NCBI RefSeq assembly: GCF_014641615.1
Contig: NZ_BMIB01000001.1
Span: 806,769 to 870,768 of the forward strand
Source of the DNA: Filimonas zeae
GTDB lineage: Bacteria; Bacteroidota; Bacteroidia; Chitinophagales; Chitinophagaceae
Reading direction: 5' to 3'
Length of the DNA: 64,000 nucleotides
Shown here piece after piece: positions 45,029-53,444 of this stretch. The notes below the pieces were generated by a model. That model made no database searches. It was given only the letters and a program-made list of their open reading frames with translations, and had not been told where the DNA came from. Each line of letters opens with the position of its first letter. Within the stretch, counting starts at the first letter, position 1. A program made the position numbers and the translations under genes.

Positions 45029-45894
45029 TAGAAAACGAACCCTGAACGGAACGTTGCTTTTTTATTTGCTATATACTTAAAAAAAGGGCTGCGGAGGTTG
45101 TGATAAATAGCGAACAGAACCCCGAACGGAGCGTCGCAACGGCAGCCCCATCGGGAGAAGAACGCCCCGGCTCCCCCCAAAAAAAGATAGCATTCACCAG
45201 AAGGCCGCCCTACAGGGAGACGCTTATTCTCTCCCGGCCCCGCAATCAGTTACCCGGTTCTGCGCCCCCGATCCCTACCAAAGCCACCCACCAGTAAACA
45301 ACTACCCGGAACAAAGCGGAAACACCCTGTTTACGCATAACCCATTACTTATACGCACACCACTGCCGCGATCAGTCACCTGCACCGACCTCCTTACCGA
45401 TCCCTTCCGGCACTATTGCTAACACATGCGCTTCTACTACCTGTATATAATCTATCCACCTGTAAACGGCTTTTAACTGATGTTTATCTGCTTACTATCT
45501 AATCACCTTTACTGCGTCTATACTTTCCAGCCAATCATCGGAAAGCTGCTCAGGCTACAGCAAGCAAAACGGCACATTGTAAGCCTTTTAATTGTCTGAA
45601 TAGGGTTCACAGGCTTACGGCAATACTATTACAGCTCTAACCGGCTTTAAATTGCCTTCCCTGCCCATTCACAGCCGCAGGCTGTAGCGGGAGCATTGCG
45701 TTCCCGCTACAGCAGTTGTCCTGCGCATGGTTGTATGCGCAGGCACAGGCATGGGAATGAGGCTGCAACGCCTACCTGAACATTAGGGCCGTACGGCGTG
45801 GGGAGAACCGGCGTTGTACAGGTTCCCCCACGCCGTACGGCAGGTATTGAAGGATCTTAGTCTTATTGGGGAGGTGACGTGAGATACTACCCTA
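45029..45894. other. C-rich non-coding region with hairpins, candidate transfer origin
   Basis: These 866 bases contain no convincing gene. From about 45,170 to 45,660 the plus strand is clearly C-rich and G-poor. Three strong hairpins follow: 45681-45692 with 45702-45713 (12 bp), 45720-45728 with 45735-45743 (9 bp), and 45788-45803 with 45826-45841 (16 bp, extended by 5 more after a bulge). The region lies just past the end of the transfer operon. It may hold an oriT or non-coding RNA; this is inference. Confidence 0.4.
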
Positions 45895-46095
45895 TCAGGG
45901 GCGGCGTTTGTTCCTGGGGGAAGCCGTTTTTGAAGTGCCGGTTGCAATAGTCTGAATAAATTGTTTGAACCGCCTTTTCCAGATGTAATCATTGATGTAA
46001 ACATTCAGCTGCGACAGCTGTGTTTCTGAGAACCTGTTAAGCAAATGGTCTAACTGGCTTTTATCGGATGATGATAGTGGTGTTTCTGTTTTCAT
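45895..46095 (-). CDS. Small hypothetical protein at the end of the transfer operon
   Basis: This 66-residue protein (MKTETPLSSSDKSQLDHLLN) is helical and basic at its C-terminus (SKTASPRNKRRP). Its start codon overlaps the stop of the upstream gene (ATGA, 46092-46095), which indicates translational coupling. It ends the leftward transfer operon. No function is recognised. Confidence 0.55.
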   Translation of the reverse strand: MKTETPLSSSDKSQLDHLLNRFSETQLSQLNVYINDYIWKRRFKQFIQTIATGTSKTASPRNKRRP

Positions 46096-47246
46096 ATTGA
46101 GTTGCTTTTTCTTTTCTTTTTATCGGGAGATGTCTGGGGTGGATCGGGTGTCCAGTCAATGCCTGCAAAGGCATCATTGGTGACTGTATTGGCTAACTGT
46201 TTGACAGTTTCCAGGTTTTCCTTCCGGAACCGGTTCATATTGATAAAAGTGCCTGCACTGTCGGTGACGCTGATTTTGTTGTGGGTATTGCGGGGATTGT
46301 ATTGCACGGTGCAGTCAATGGTGCCTTTACCCGGTAACTCCAATGGTAACTGATAGGCTTCGCCTTTTTGCAAGGCTGCTTTCAGCTTGTGGTATTCTTT
46401 GGGTTCCAGTGACGGGAGTTTGATTTTTTTTAGTTCTGCATCCGGGTTAAAATCAGTGGCTACCAATTCCGGCTGACGCCCGGCAGCGGTTTTTTCCAGA
46501 TAGAGACACTGATTGTCTTTAACAATATGCTTGTCGTGTACCAGCCGGGCGGCTTCTCCGGCATTAATGCCATTGGTGCGGGTAGCATCGAACGATTGCT
46601 TTGCCACAGAAGGTACGTTACCGCTCAGCAGGTCTTCCAGTGAAGGATTGGCGCGGGCCTCAAACTTTTCAAAATAATACAGGTTGGTGTTGGGTATTTT
46701 TTTACAATGAAGATGGTACAGGGTATTGTGATTCTTCATGTCGAGATAGTTCATGTGAAACTCAGGAAGGTTCAGCTGCAGATTGGCTTCCAGCTGACTT
46801 TCCATGTTCATGGAAAAGCCTTTGGCTGCAATGGAAGATTTCAGTGCTTTTACATTGTGGTTTTGTATCAGCTCTTTTTGAATGCTATCAAGGATACGTG
46901 CCTGTTTGTTGAAAAGCAGATTGTTCCCGGTTACAAAATTGCGGATGGCGTTACCGGCTTTAGAGTAAAGCAGTTTTTTAAAGGGTGTAGGGTTGAGCTG
47001 AGCCTGTAGGTTTTTAATCTGGTGTTCTACAAATTTTAAAGACAACTTTTCATCAGCGGTGGCATCGTGCCTAAAGCGGTTAAGCAGGCTGCTATAGTGA
47101 TTGAGCCTTAGCGTAACGGCATCTGCATCATTGGCAGCAGTAAGCGGGTTGGCAATGATAAGCTGCGTTTCCTCTGCCGCGTATGATTTAAGCGCATTGC
47201 TTACCCTGTTTTCAGGTGCTTCAAAATTGGTGGAAGTGTGTGCCAT
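46092..47246 (-). CDS. Hypothetical element protein downstream of traN
   Basis: This 384-residue soluble protein has no signal peptide. It contains FHMNYLDMKNHNTLYHLHCK, LYYFEKFEARANPSLEDLL and a C-terminal strand-rich part with GKGTIDCTVQYNPRN and a basic tail (SPDKKKRKSNSI). The middle recalls proteins in Bacteroidota mobilisation regions of the DUF3945 type, but I would not rely on that. It follows traN by one base, so it belongs to the transfer operon. Confidence 0.5.
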   Translation of the reverse strand: MAHTSTNFEAPENRVSNALKSYAAEETQLIIANPLTAANDADAVTLRLNHYSSLLNRFRHDATADEKLSLKFVEHQIKNLQAQLNPTPFKKLLYSKAGNAIRNFVTGNNLLFNKQARILDSIQKELIQNHNVKALKSSIAAKGFSMNMESQLEANLQLNLPEFHMNYLDMKNHNTLYHLHCKKIPNTNLYYFEKFEARANPSLEDLLSGNVPSVAKQSFDATRTNGINAGEAARLVHDKHIVKDNQCLYLEKTAAGRQPELVATDFNPDAELKKIKLPSLEPKEYHKLKAALQKGEAYQLPLELPGKGTIDCTVQYNPRNTHNKISVTDSAGTFINMNRFRKENLETVKQLANTVTNDAFAGIDWTPDPPQTSPDKKKRKSNSI

Positions 47247-47247
47247 A

Positions 47248-48096
47248 TCACTGGAGTTTTCTGGATTTCAGGAGGTGTTTGTTTTTCAGGGTGAGGGATA
47301 CAAAACGGCCCCCGTTCTTTTCAAATACTTCTATGTAGAACTGTTTGTTATCCGCAAGTGTAAAACGCGGTACGGCCAGTATCCAGGTGGCTTTCTGTTT
47401 GCCTTCGATATTCCCTGCGGGGCTTTGATAGATGGTTTTTACCTCCCGCTGCTGAACAGAAGATCGTTTGATTTTCTGTTTGTCCTGTACATAAGCCCTG
47501 ATAAAGTCGGGTGTGTAATCAAGGCCGGACTGGTTGGTGAGTTCCAGTTTGAGAAATACCATATCTCCCTTACTGTAGATGCTTTTCAGGGAGAGTTTCA
47601 TTTTCTCATTTTTGTTTTTGAGGTGCAGGAAGTTTTTACCACCGCGTACCTGGCTATCGATTTGTTGCAGCTGCGTTTCGTTATAAGGAACATGGCTCAG
47701 CTGAATAGGGCCAGGTGCATAGGTGGCAGTGGTGGGCATCCGGTTTAAGTCGAAGGTGGTTTGTGTGGGTGTGTCGTTATAGGTTACATCGAAGGCGAAC
47801 ACTTTGCCATCGGCAGTATATACGTGCAGGTTGGTAGGTACAAAGTCCTTCCGGTTGGCTTTTAGTTTAAGCACGTTGCCCACCTGTTGCTGCTTTTCTG
47901 CCAGCAGTTCTTTAAAGCCCCTGTCTGCATCTATAACGGCAAAGGGAAATATCAGAACGGTGGTGTAATAGTAGCTGACTTCTATTTTGTAGTGTTCGAT
48001 GACGGTTTCGCGTAAGAGGTGTTTGAGTGGCAGTTGTGCGTATGTGGTGGTAAACAAGGTGAGGCATAGTGCTGCCAGCAGCATGATCTTTTTCAT
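47248..48096 (-). CDS. traN: Conjugative transposon protein TraN (DUF4138)
   Basis: This 282-residue protein has a signal peptide (MKKIMLLAALCLTLFTTTYAQ) and the DUF4138 pattern: VIEHYKIEVSYYYTTVLIFP, DADRGFKELLAEKQQQVGNV and LKLKANRKDFVPTNLHVYT. TraN is the VirB9-like outer-membrane complex component of Bacteroidota (MPF-B) transfer systems. It lies 28 bases after traM in the conserved gene order. Confidence 0.92.
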   Translation of the reverse strand: MKKIMLLAALCLTLFTTTYAQLPLKHLLRETVIEHYKIEVSYYYTTVLIFPFAVIDADRGFKELLAEKQQQVGNVLKLKANRKDFVPTNLHVYTADGKVFAFDVTYNDTPTQTTFDLNRMPTTATYAPGPIQLSHVPYNETQLQQIDSQVRGGKNFLHLKNKNEKMKLSLKSIYSKGDMVFLKLELTNQSGLDYTPDFIRAYVQDKQKIKRSSVQQREVKTIYQSPAGNIEGKQKATWILAVPRFTLADNKQFYIEVFEKNGGRFVSLTLKNKHLLKSRKLQ

Positions 48097-48124
48097 GGTA
48101 AGTACTGTTTAATTGGTGTGGTGG

Positions 48125-49372
48125 TTAATTGTTGTCTGTGTTTTTCAGCAGGATGGAGTGGCCTGCTTTAATGGTAACGGTGATGTTCTTTACTTTCCGG
48201 CTCAGGAACGTCTTTGCGGTTTCAAGCCCCGCCTGCGCTGCCTGTGCTGACAGCGAAGGGTCAAGACTGGAGAGCCCGATGGTCTGAATGGCTCTGTCGG
48301 CGTTTTCTTTAGCGGCATCACGGCTGATAGCGCCGGGTACAAATATGCCTTCCTGTCCATCGGTATCATATACCTCCATCCTTACCGGATAGAGCGTAGC
48401 ACCTGATAACACGCTGGTAATGGCGATATGAAGCCTTTCATCGCTGATATTACAGGAGCCATATACAAAGGAATTTTTAGGGATGTGCTTGCCTTTAATA
48501 AAGAGGTCTTGTGTCAGCCGCATTTTAACAGTAGAGCCGTTAACGAGTGTCTGGTTCTGGTGAACGACAGCAGTAAAAGAAATGCCATCGGCAGCGCTGG
48601 TATCCTTTTGTACAGCCAGTCCATAGAAGCCGTTGTTGCTACCGTCCTGTACGGGTATATTGTATTGCAGCAGGGTATCTTCCGGATTATCCGGTGTGGC
48701 GGTTACTTTAAAGCGTGGTTTACCGCTACCAGTATGCTGTTTGTCTTTGCTGGTGATCTGTTCAGGATGCTGTATAGCGATCAGCTTATCGAGCATTTTA
48801 TTCAGCTGTTGCATTTCCGGGTCTTCGCTGCTTTCTCCTGCCTGGCTTTGCGCCAGCAGCTGTTCCAGCCGCGCAATGTCTTCTGTCTGCGAAGGTTGTT
48901 GATAGGTAGCGGCAGGTGTTTGCGGGGGTGTATGTCCGGATTGGTTTATCACCTTATAGAGTTCTGCCAGTTTATCATTGACCTTCTTTTCGTTGTTGTC
49001 CATTTTCCTTTCAGGGGTACCGGCAGCCTTTGATTCATACGGCGGCGTTTCCGGCTGGTAAGGTGGTGCCGGATCATACGGATTGGTATTGGCGTATGGG
49101 TCTGTTCTGGCCAGTTCCAGTTTTTTGATACTGTCTCTTTGTGCTTCCATATAGCTTTCCAGCTTGCTTTTGCTACCCGCTTCCGGCAGGTTGGCTTCCG
49201 GTAACCGGGTATTGAAAGCCTGCTTGGTGGTGTCGGCGGACTGCTGTTTTTCAGAGAAGGATTTGCCGAGCGTGGATGCGGCAAAGAACAGTCCTGTCAG
49301 CCCTCCGGCGAAAATGATGAGAAGTAGTAACAGGCGTAATTTTTTTGCTTGTGCAGGTGTGAGTTTTTTCAT
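48125..49372 (-). CDS. traM: Conjugative transposon protein TraM
   Basis: This 415-residue protein has one N-terminal membrane segment (LRLLLLLIIFAGGLTGLFFA), a long Pro/Gln-rich linker (about 60-220) and the conserved C-terminal TraM domain (GLAVQKDTSAADGISFTAVV, VKMRLTQDLFIKGKHIPKNS, VYGSCNISDERLHIAITSVL). TraM is VirB10-like and spans the periplasm to the outer-membrane pore. It starts two bases after the traL frame ends. Confidence 0.92.
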   Translation of the reverse strand: MKKLTPAQAKKLRLLLLLIIFAGGLTGLFFAASTLGKSFSEKQQSADTTKQAFNTRLPEANLPEAGSKSKLESYMEAQRDSIKKLELARTDPYANTNPYDPAPPYQPETPPYESKAAGTPERKMDNNEKKVNDKLAELYKVINQSGHTPPQTPAATYQQPSQTEDIARLEQLLAQSQAGESSEDPEMQQLNKMLDKLIAIQHPEQITSKDKQHTGSGKPRFKVTATPDNPEDTLLQYNIPVQDGSNNGFYGLAVQKDTSAADGISFTAVVHQNQTLVNGSTVKMRLTQDLFIKGKHIPKNSFVYGSCNISDERLHIAITSVLSGATLYPVRMEVYDTDGQEGIFVPGAISRDAAKENADRAIQTIGLSSLDPSLSAQAAQAGLETAKTFLSRKVKNITVTIKAGHSILLKNTDNN

Positions 49373-49374
49373 GG

Positions 49375-49725
49375 TTAATATGAATTAATGGTGATAGAAT
49401 CTTGTTGAAGCATGCCCGGCGTGATGTTTACGGTGGTGTTGAGCGGTACTAACGGCAGGCTTTTTTGCATGCCGGTTACCGGTGAAGAGGTGTGTGGTGA
49501 TAGAAAAGGTTTTAAAAGCAAGGCCGCGAAAAACAACCCGAAGCCGAAACACTAAGTCAGCAGTATTATTTTTTTCTGTCTGGTGGAAAGGCGTTTTTCG
49601 TGCCTGCTTAAAACATGGGCGAAGCGGCGTTGCCATCTGGTGAAGAGGCCATTGTTTTGCGTGCTGCTTTGCGGGAGCGATTGGTCAGACCTCCGGCTGA
49701 ATAGTTGTTTAATGATGGTAATCAT
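49375..49725 (-). pseudogene. traL: traL interrupted by an in-frame amber codon
   Basis: Reading from ATG at 49725 gives MITIIKQLFSRRSDQSL and, after STRQKKIILLT, a TAG codon (49552-49554, codon 58). The same frame then continues to TAA at 49375 through CFGFGLFFAALLLKPF, a hydrophobic membrane segment. If the TAG is ignored, the gene is 116 residues, with two-base gaps to traK and traM, the expected length and place of traL, an inner-membrane component of this system. The alternative frame in the same stretch has no membrane segment and looks unreal. It is either a nonsense mutation or a sequencing error. Confidence 0.75.
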
Positions 49726-49727
49726 GG

Positions 49728-50345
49728 TTATCTTTTTTCAATGGTTAAATCCGTGTTATCCAGTACACGCCAGTTTTCCAGCAGAAAGCCGTGGGGGTTG
49801 TTGTCGCTGGGCGTGGTGATCCGCATGGTGCCTTCGGTAATGATGGATCGGGTGGCGATGCTGGTAGCACGAATAATTTTAAGTTTGCCGTAATAGCGGA
49901 AGGCATAAGGTGGTGTGGTACTTACCAGTATGCTGTCGGGGTCTGTTACGCGCTGGCTGACGTTACCGGATATAATGCCGTTGTAATACCCTTTTTCTTT
50001 GAGGTTGTCGTACTCGTTTTTCGCGGTGGCATCAGCGAGGTATAGTGACCGGGATATATTGCTTTTGATTACTTCGTCATCGGGTTCCAGTGAGAAGAAG
50101 TAGTGGTGAAAGTTCCGGATATGATCTTTCAATTCGATGGGCAGGTTCTCTGAGCGCGAAGCGGAAACAGCCTGTAAAAACTTATCGCCTGCTATAACAT
50201 ATACTTTGTCTTTTGTTTTGGAAATGGTCTGGTGTGATTTGAATAAGGCGTAACAGGATATGAGGACATTGCCAATGATCAGTATAAAGGAGAAAAGGCG
50301 TATGTGTTTAAAGGCGCTGTCGATGTTCTTTAGTTGCTGGAACAT
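49728..50345 (-). CDS. traK: Conjugative transposon protein TraK
   Basis: This 205-residue protein has an N-terminal membrane helix (HIRLFSFILIIGNVLISCYAL) and the TraK body: KDKVYVIAGDKFLQAVSAS, LPIELKDHIRNFHHYFFSLE, with IITEGTMRITTPSDNNPHGF at the end. TraK is VirB8-like. It lies between traJ and traL in the conserved order. Confidence 0.92.
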   Translation of the reverse strand: MFQQLKNIDSAFKHIRLFSFILIIGNVLISCYALFKSHQTISKTKDKVYVIAGDKFLQAVSASRSENLPIELKDHIRNFHHYFFSLEPDDEVIKSNISRSLYLADATAKNEYDNLKEKGYYNGIISGNVSQRVTDPDSILVSTTPPYAFRYYGKLKIIRATSIATRSIITEGTMRITTPSDNNPHGFLLENWRVLDNTDLTIEKR

Positions 50346-50379
50346 AGTGGTGGTTTTTCAGGTGAAGCATAGGTGGTGG

Positions 50380-51564
50380 TTAAGAGAGTTTTTTGGCCTG
50401 ATAGGAATTACCGTCATTGCGGTAGGGCTCTGAGTTGGCGGCATCTGCCATAGGGGCTGTTTTACGGTCATCTCCCGGTCTGTCATCAGCCATACTGCCG
50501 CCTCCTTTCCCGCCGCCTGCGGATACGGCTGCGGGGCCGCCGATGGCAAAGCGGATAGCGTTAGAGGCTAACTGGTTGGCTCTTCCCATGACTGCATTAC
50601 CGCCGGAGGCATGAATCACATAGTTGGCTACACCCGGTATGGAGAAATAGCCTACGATGCTGATAATAAGGAAGATTATATAGGCGGCATCTGTCTGGCT
50701 GAAAGCCATACCCTGACCACTCTGAATCTGTGATAAGTCCAGCTTCAGCATGTTTTGCTGAATCTTGTTTATCAGGCTACCGAAGATGTTGGCGATGGGC
50801 AACCACAACGATACGTTGATATACCTGCCAATCCAGACACTAAGGGTATGTTGAAACCCGTCATAAATGGAAAGGGCGAATACGAGGGGGCCAAGAATAC
50901 CTAATATGAGTAGCTGAAACGTTCGTATTACATCAATACAGATTGCAGCGGCGTAATAGAGCATTTGCAGGATGGTAGAGAGAAACAGCTTAATCAGAAA
51001 TGACATACTGCCTGACATGAGTTTCAGGCCAAAAGACAGACTGGGCGGCTTTTCCTGCGCTCCCCCGGTGGGTTCCGGTTTATCGTATTTATCATAGTTC
51101 TTATTGCCGGAGTTGGGGTTGCCTACCAGTTCGCCATCTCCGCCGGTAACGATGGCTTTGGCGCGTTCCGCCAGTAAGACTTCTACGGACTGGTTGGTTT
51201 TTTTAAACATCTTTTCCGTAGTCAGCGTGATAGGTTTCATGGCACCATCCAGCACGCCTAAAACCAGCGTTGGAAACAGCCCTATGAGCAGCGTTAATAC
51301 AAAAGGTCTGAACAAGGGAAAAAAATCAATTGGTTCGGCGTTGGCAATGTGTTTCCATACACGGACGCCGATGTAGAAGAGTGCGCCCAACCCTGCTATG
51401 GCTGTGGATACGTTAATCAGGTCAGCGCATAAGGGCATGAGTTCCGTTTTTGTTTTTTCTAAAACGGTGTGCATGCTTTTGACGGCGCTGCTTTGTGCGT
51501 GTAGCAGTTGCGGGAGCAGACAGGCCGGAATGGCTGACAGAAGGGCGGTGATAATTTTTTTCAT
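50380..51564 (-). CDS. traJ: Conjugative transposon protein TraJ
   Basis: This 394-residue protein has a signal-like start and at least six hydrophobic segments (for example FYIGVRVWKH, FVLTLLIGLFPTLVLGVLDG, LILGILGPLVFALSIYDGF and YIIFLIISIVGYFSIPGVAN). It is the VirB6-like inner-membrane channel part of the transfer apparatus. The C-terminal tail is Gly-rich and polar. It lies 14 bases downstream of the TraI-like gene. Confidence 0.9.
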   Translation of the reverse strand: MKKIITALLSAIPACLLPQLLHAQSSAVKSMHTVLEKTKTELMPLCADLINVSTAIAGLGALFYIGVRVWKHIANAEPIDFFPLFRPFVLTLLIGLFPTLVLGVLDGAMKPITLTTEKMFKKTNQSVEVLLAERAKAIVTGGDGELVGNPNSGNKNYDKYDKPEPTGGAQEKPPSLSFGLKLMSGSMSFLIKLFLSTILQMLYYAAAICIDVIRTFQLLILGILGPLVFALSIYDGFQHTLSVWIGRYINVSLWLPIANIFGSLINKIQQNMLKLDLSQIQSGQGMAFSQTDAAYIIFLIISIVGYFSIPGVANYVIHASGGNAVMGRANQLASNAIRFAIGGPAAVSAGGGKGGGSMADDRPGDDRKTAPMADAANSEPYRNDGNSYQAKKLS

Positions 51565-51578
51565 GGTATTGGTGTTTG

Positions 51579-52214
51579 TTATTGGAGATGGAGCTGTTGA
51601 AGGGTGCTGATTTCATTCAGCGCTTTTTGTTGCTGCTGCTGCACCAGGAAGGTTCGTTTGTTGAAGTAGTAGAGGTAATCCAGCTTTTCTTTTACATCAG
51701 CGTCTATTCTGTCGATAGCAGCTATGCGTTCTGCATCATTCATGCGCAACTGCCCTGCGGTGATAACCAGGAGCAGTTCATCGAGGTTTCTGGCTGATCG
51801 GGTCAGGAGGTTGTCGTATACCTTGCTGATATAAATCAAATCCTGCTCACTGAAAACGCCGGATACAGCGAAGCCGTTGTAAGCAGCTTTATAGCCGCTG
51901 ATAATCCTTTTCTGATTCGCGATAATGTCTGCTATTTTGCGGTATCGCGCCACCGTGGGGCTTACCTGCATGAGCCCATCGAGGAAGAGTTTATGCAGGT
52001 TGAAGTTGCCTTCTGACAGGTCTTTGACGGTTCTATAGCCGGAAGTCAGTACATCGTATCCTTTGCGCATGTTTTCCAGAATGTCTTTCAGCTGGTTCCA
52101 TTTGGTAACATTGAGAATGAGTTGTTGTATTTCGGTGGACTGCGCTTTGGCAGGCGTTGTGAATAGTGCGGATAGTGCCAGTGATGCTACCAGCATGGAA
52201 AGTGCTTTTTTCAT
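51579..52214 (-). CDS. TraI-like (VirB5-like) transfer protein, copy 3
   Basis: This 211-residue exported protein (signal peptide to AKAQ near 25) is helical. It has LENMRKGYDVLTSGYRTVKD, GNFNLHKLFLDGLMQVSPTV and GQLRMNDAERIAAIDRI. The last motif, L-x-M-[NTS]-D-x-x-R-[IL], also occurs in the next two family members upstream (52,237-52,875 and 53,445-54,128). Homologues are often labelled TerB-type tellurite resistance, for which I see no support. A pilus or channel role is likely. Confidence 0.7.
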   Translation of the reverse strand: MKKALSMLVASLALSALFTTPAKAQSTEIQQLILNVTKWNQLKDILENMRKGYDVLTSGYRTVKDLSEGNFNLHKLFLDGLMQVSPTVARYRKIADIIANQKRIISGYKAAYNGFAVSGVFSEQDLIYISKVYDNLLTRSARNLDELLLVITAGQLRMNDAERIAAIDRIDADVKEKLDYLYYFNKRTFLVQQQQQKALNEISTLQQLHLQ

Positions 52215-52236
52215 ACATAGGTGATTGAAGTGTTAG

Positions 52237-52875
52237 CTATTGCGGTAAAGAGAGGTGTTGCAGCAGGTCTATGTCCTGCCTGTTTTGCTTTCTGACCGAT
52301 ACCAGACCGGTCATGTCTTTGATGAAAGATTGCAGGGAGGTTTTGATATGTAAGCTCAGGCCGTATATACGGTCTATCTGTTCCAGCCTTTGATGGTCGG
52401 TCATTTGCAGTTGCCCATTGGTTAAGACCTGCAACAGGTCATTGACCTGTAAGGCGATAGCATCAAGCATGTTTGCCAGCAGCTGAAAACAGTAGCCTTG
52501 TTCACTTGCAGTAAGTAAACCGCAGTTGGTAAACCAGCTTCGGTAATCTTTATACAGTGCAAAGGATTCTTTCTGCATGGCAACAACTGCCAGCGCTTTG
52601 GACCAGGATTTTACCTGTGGGCTGACGTTGCGTAGGTGTGTGTGGTAATCGCTGTGGAGGGTGAATTCTCCGTTTTTAAACCTGCCTATAGCAGTCAGGC
52701 CATCTTTAGCCACGCTATATCCTTCCTTTAGCTGGTCTAAATAAATTTGCAGTTTGGCCACCTGCTCTAACAGGTACTTCTTTTGTGTTTTTTTCTGTTT
52801 AAACCATTCATTGAATGTCTGTGAATGACTTACAACAGGCAGCGTTATTAATATGAAGAAGAGTAGTTTTTGCAT
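52237..52875 (-). CDS. TraI-like (VirB5-like) transfer protein, copy 2
   Basis: This 212-residue exported protein has a signal peptide ending in VSHSQ and is similar in layout to its neighbour: LKEGYSVAKDGLTAIGRFKN, GEFTLHSDYHTHLRNVSPQV and GQLQMTDHQRLEQIDRI. It probably arose by duplication with the 51,579 gene. Its role is taken to be in the transfer apparatus. Confidence 0.65.
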   Translation of the reverse strand: MQKLLFFILITLPVVSHSQTFNEWFKQKKTQKKYLLEQVAKLQIYLDQLKEGYSVAKDGLTAIGRFKNGEFTLHSDYHTHLRNVSPQVKSWSKALAVVAMQKESFALYKDYRSWFTNCGLLTASEQGYCFQLLANMLDAIALQVNDLLQVLTNGQLQMTDHQRLEQIDRIYGLSLHIKTSLQSFIKDMTGLVSVRKQNRQDIDLLQHLSLPQ

Positions 52876-52886
52876 AGGTGTGGTGT

Positions 52887-53441
52887 TTATCTTCTTTTCC
52901 TGAATGGCGTGTTGCGGTTTTCCGGCAGCTGGTCTATCCAGCGTTTGGTAGTATTGTTGTTTTTATGGCCGGTGGTAGTGATCAGCGGGTTGGTATTACC
53001 TGCTTTGTGTTTATGGTGTTGGGTGGCAAGGCGTTTATGAATGGCCTGCGTTTCTTTCAGCAGTATGGCTACCGCCTGAATGCTGGGTAAATGCGTATCG
53101 AAAACAGGGGAAATGTCTTTGGTAATGTTATCCATGCTACAGCGAAGCCATTGTACTTCTACTGCTGTTGTATCGGGATAGCTCACTACGTTGATTGCTG
53201 ACAGAACAGTGGTAGACTTATCCAGTTCGGTGGTAAGCGTGAGGGTATGCAACTGTTCGGCAGCGGGAATAGATGAACTGTCACCAAAGAATTGGGTAAA
53301 CAGCTTTTCTGCCAGTGGCTGTTGCTGTTCAGGCGGTATGTAGCCCGCTATAGCAAGCTTTTGAGCTAACTCGTCCAATGATTCCCTGCGCCGGGTTAGT
53401 TCTTCCGGTGTTGCTGGCCGGGAGGATGGTAGTTTGTTCAT
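52887..53441 (-). CDS. Hypothetical protein in the transfer operon
   Basis: This 184-residue protein (MNKLPSSRPATPEELTRRRE) has no signal peptide or membrane segment and ends in a basic, Asn/Thr-rich tail (TTTGHKNNNTTKRW). The gaps to its neighbours are 3 and 11 bases, so it is part of the operon. No family is recognised. Confidence 0.5.
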   Translation of the reverse strand: MNKLPSSRPATPEELTRRRESLDELAQKLAIAGYIPPEQQQPLAEKLFTQFFGDSSSIPAAEQLHTLTLTTELDKSTTVLSAINVVSYPDTTAVEVQWLRCSMDNITKDISPVFDTHLPSIQAVAILLKETQAIHKRLATQHHKHKAGNTNPLITTTGHKNNNTTKRWIDQLPENRNTPFRKRR

Positions 53442-53444
53442 AGA

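Larger units (their letters stand above)
44731..45137 (+). repeat. Three dispersed copies of a 15-base motif
   Basis: TGAACGGCGTGTCGC (44731-44745), TGAACGGAACGTTGC (45043-45057) and CGAACGGAGCGTCGC (45123-45137) share the pattern YGAACGG-nnn-GTYGC, each preceded by AACC. They are in the same orientation. The first copy is partly in the promoter of the second paralogue gene. Confidence 0.55.

Noticed and set aside
45100..45297. Plus-strand frame of 65 codons
   Set aside because: Proline-rich translation of the C-rich non-coding region, non-ATG start.
45783..46004. Minus-strand frame of 73 codons
   Set aside because: It overlaps the better supported 45,895-46,095 gene in another frame and contains a hairpin arm.
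49385..49636. Minus-strand frame of 83 codons
   Set aside because: It is in another frame from traL, has no membrane segment, and shows a His/Arg-rich composition typical of a wrong frame.
51579..52214. Tellurite-resistance (TerB) identity
   Set aside because: The label is common for homologues, but the conserved transfer-operon position and TraI-like motif point to a transfer role.
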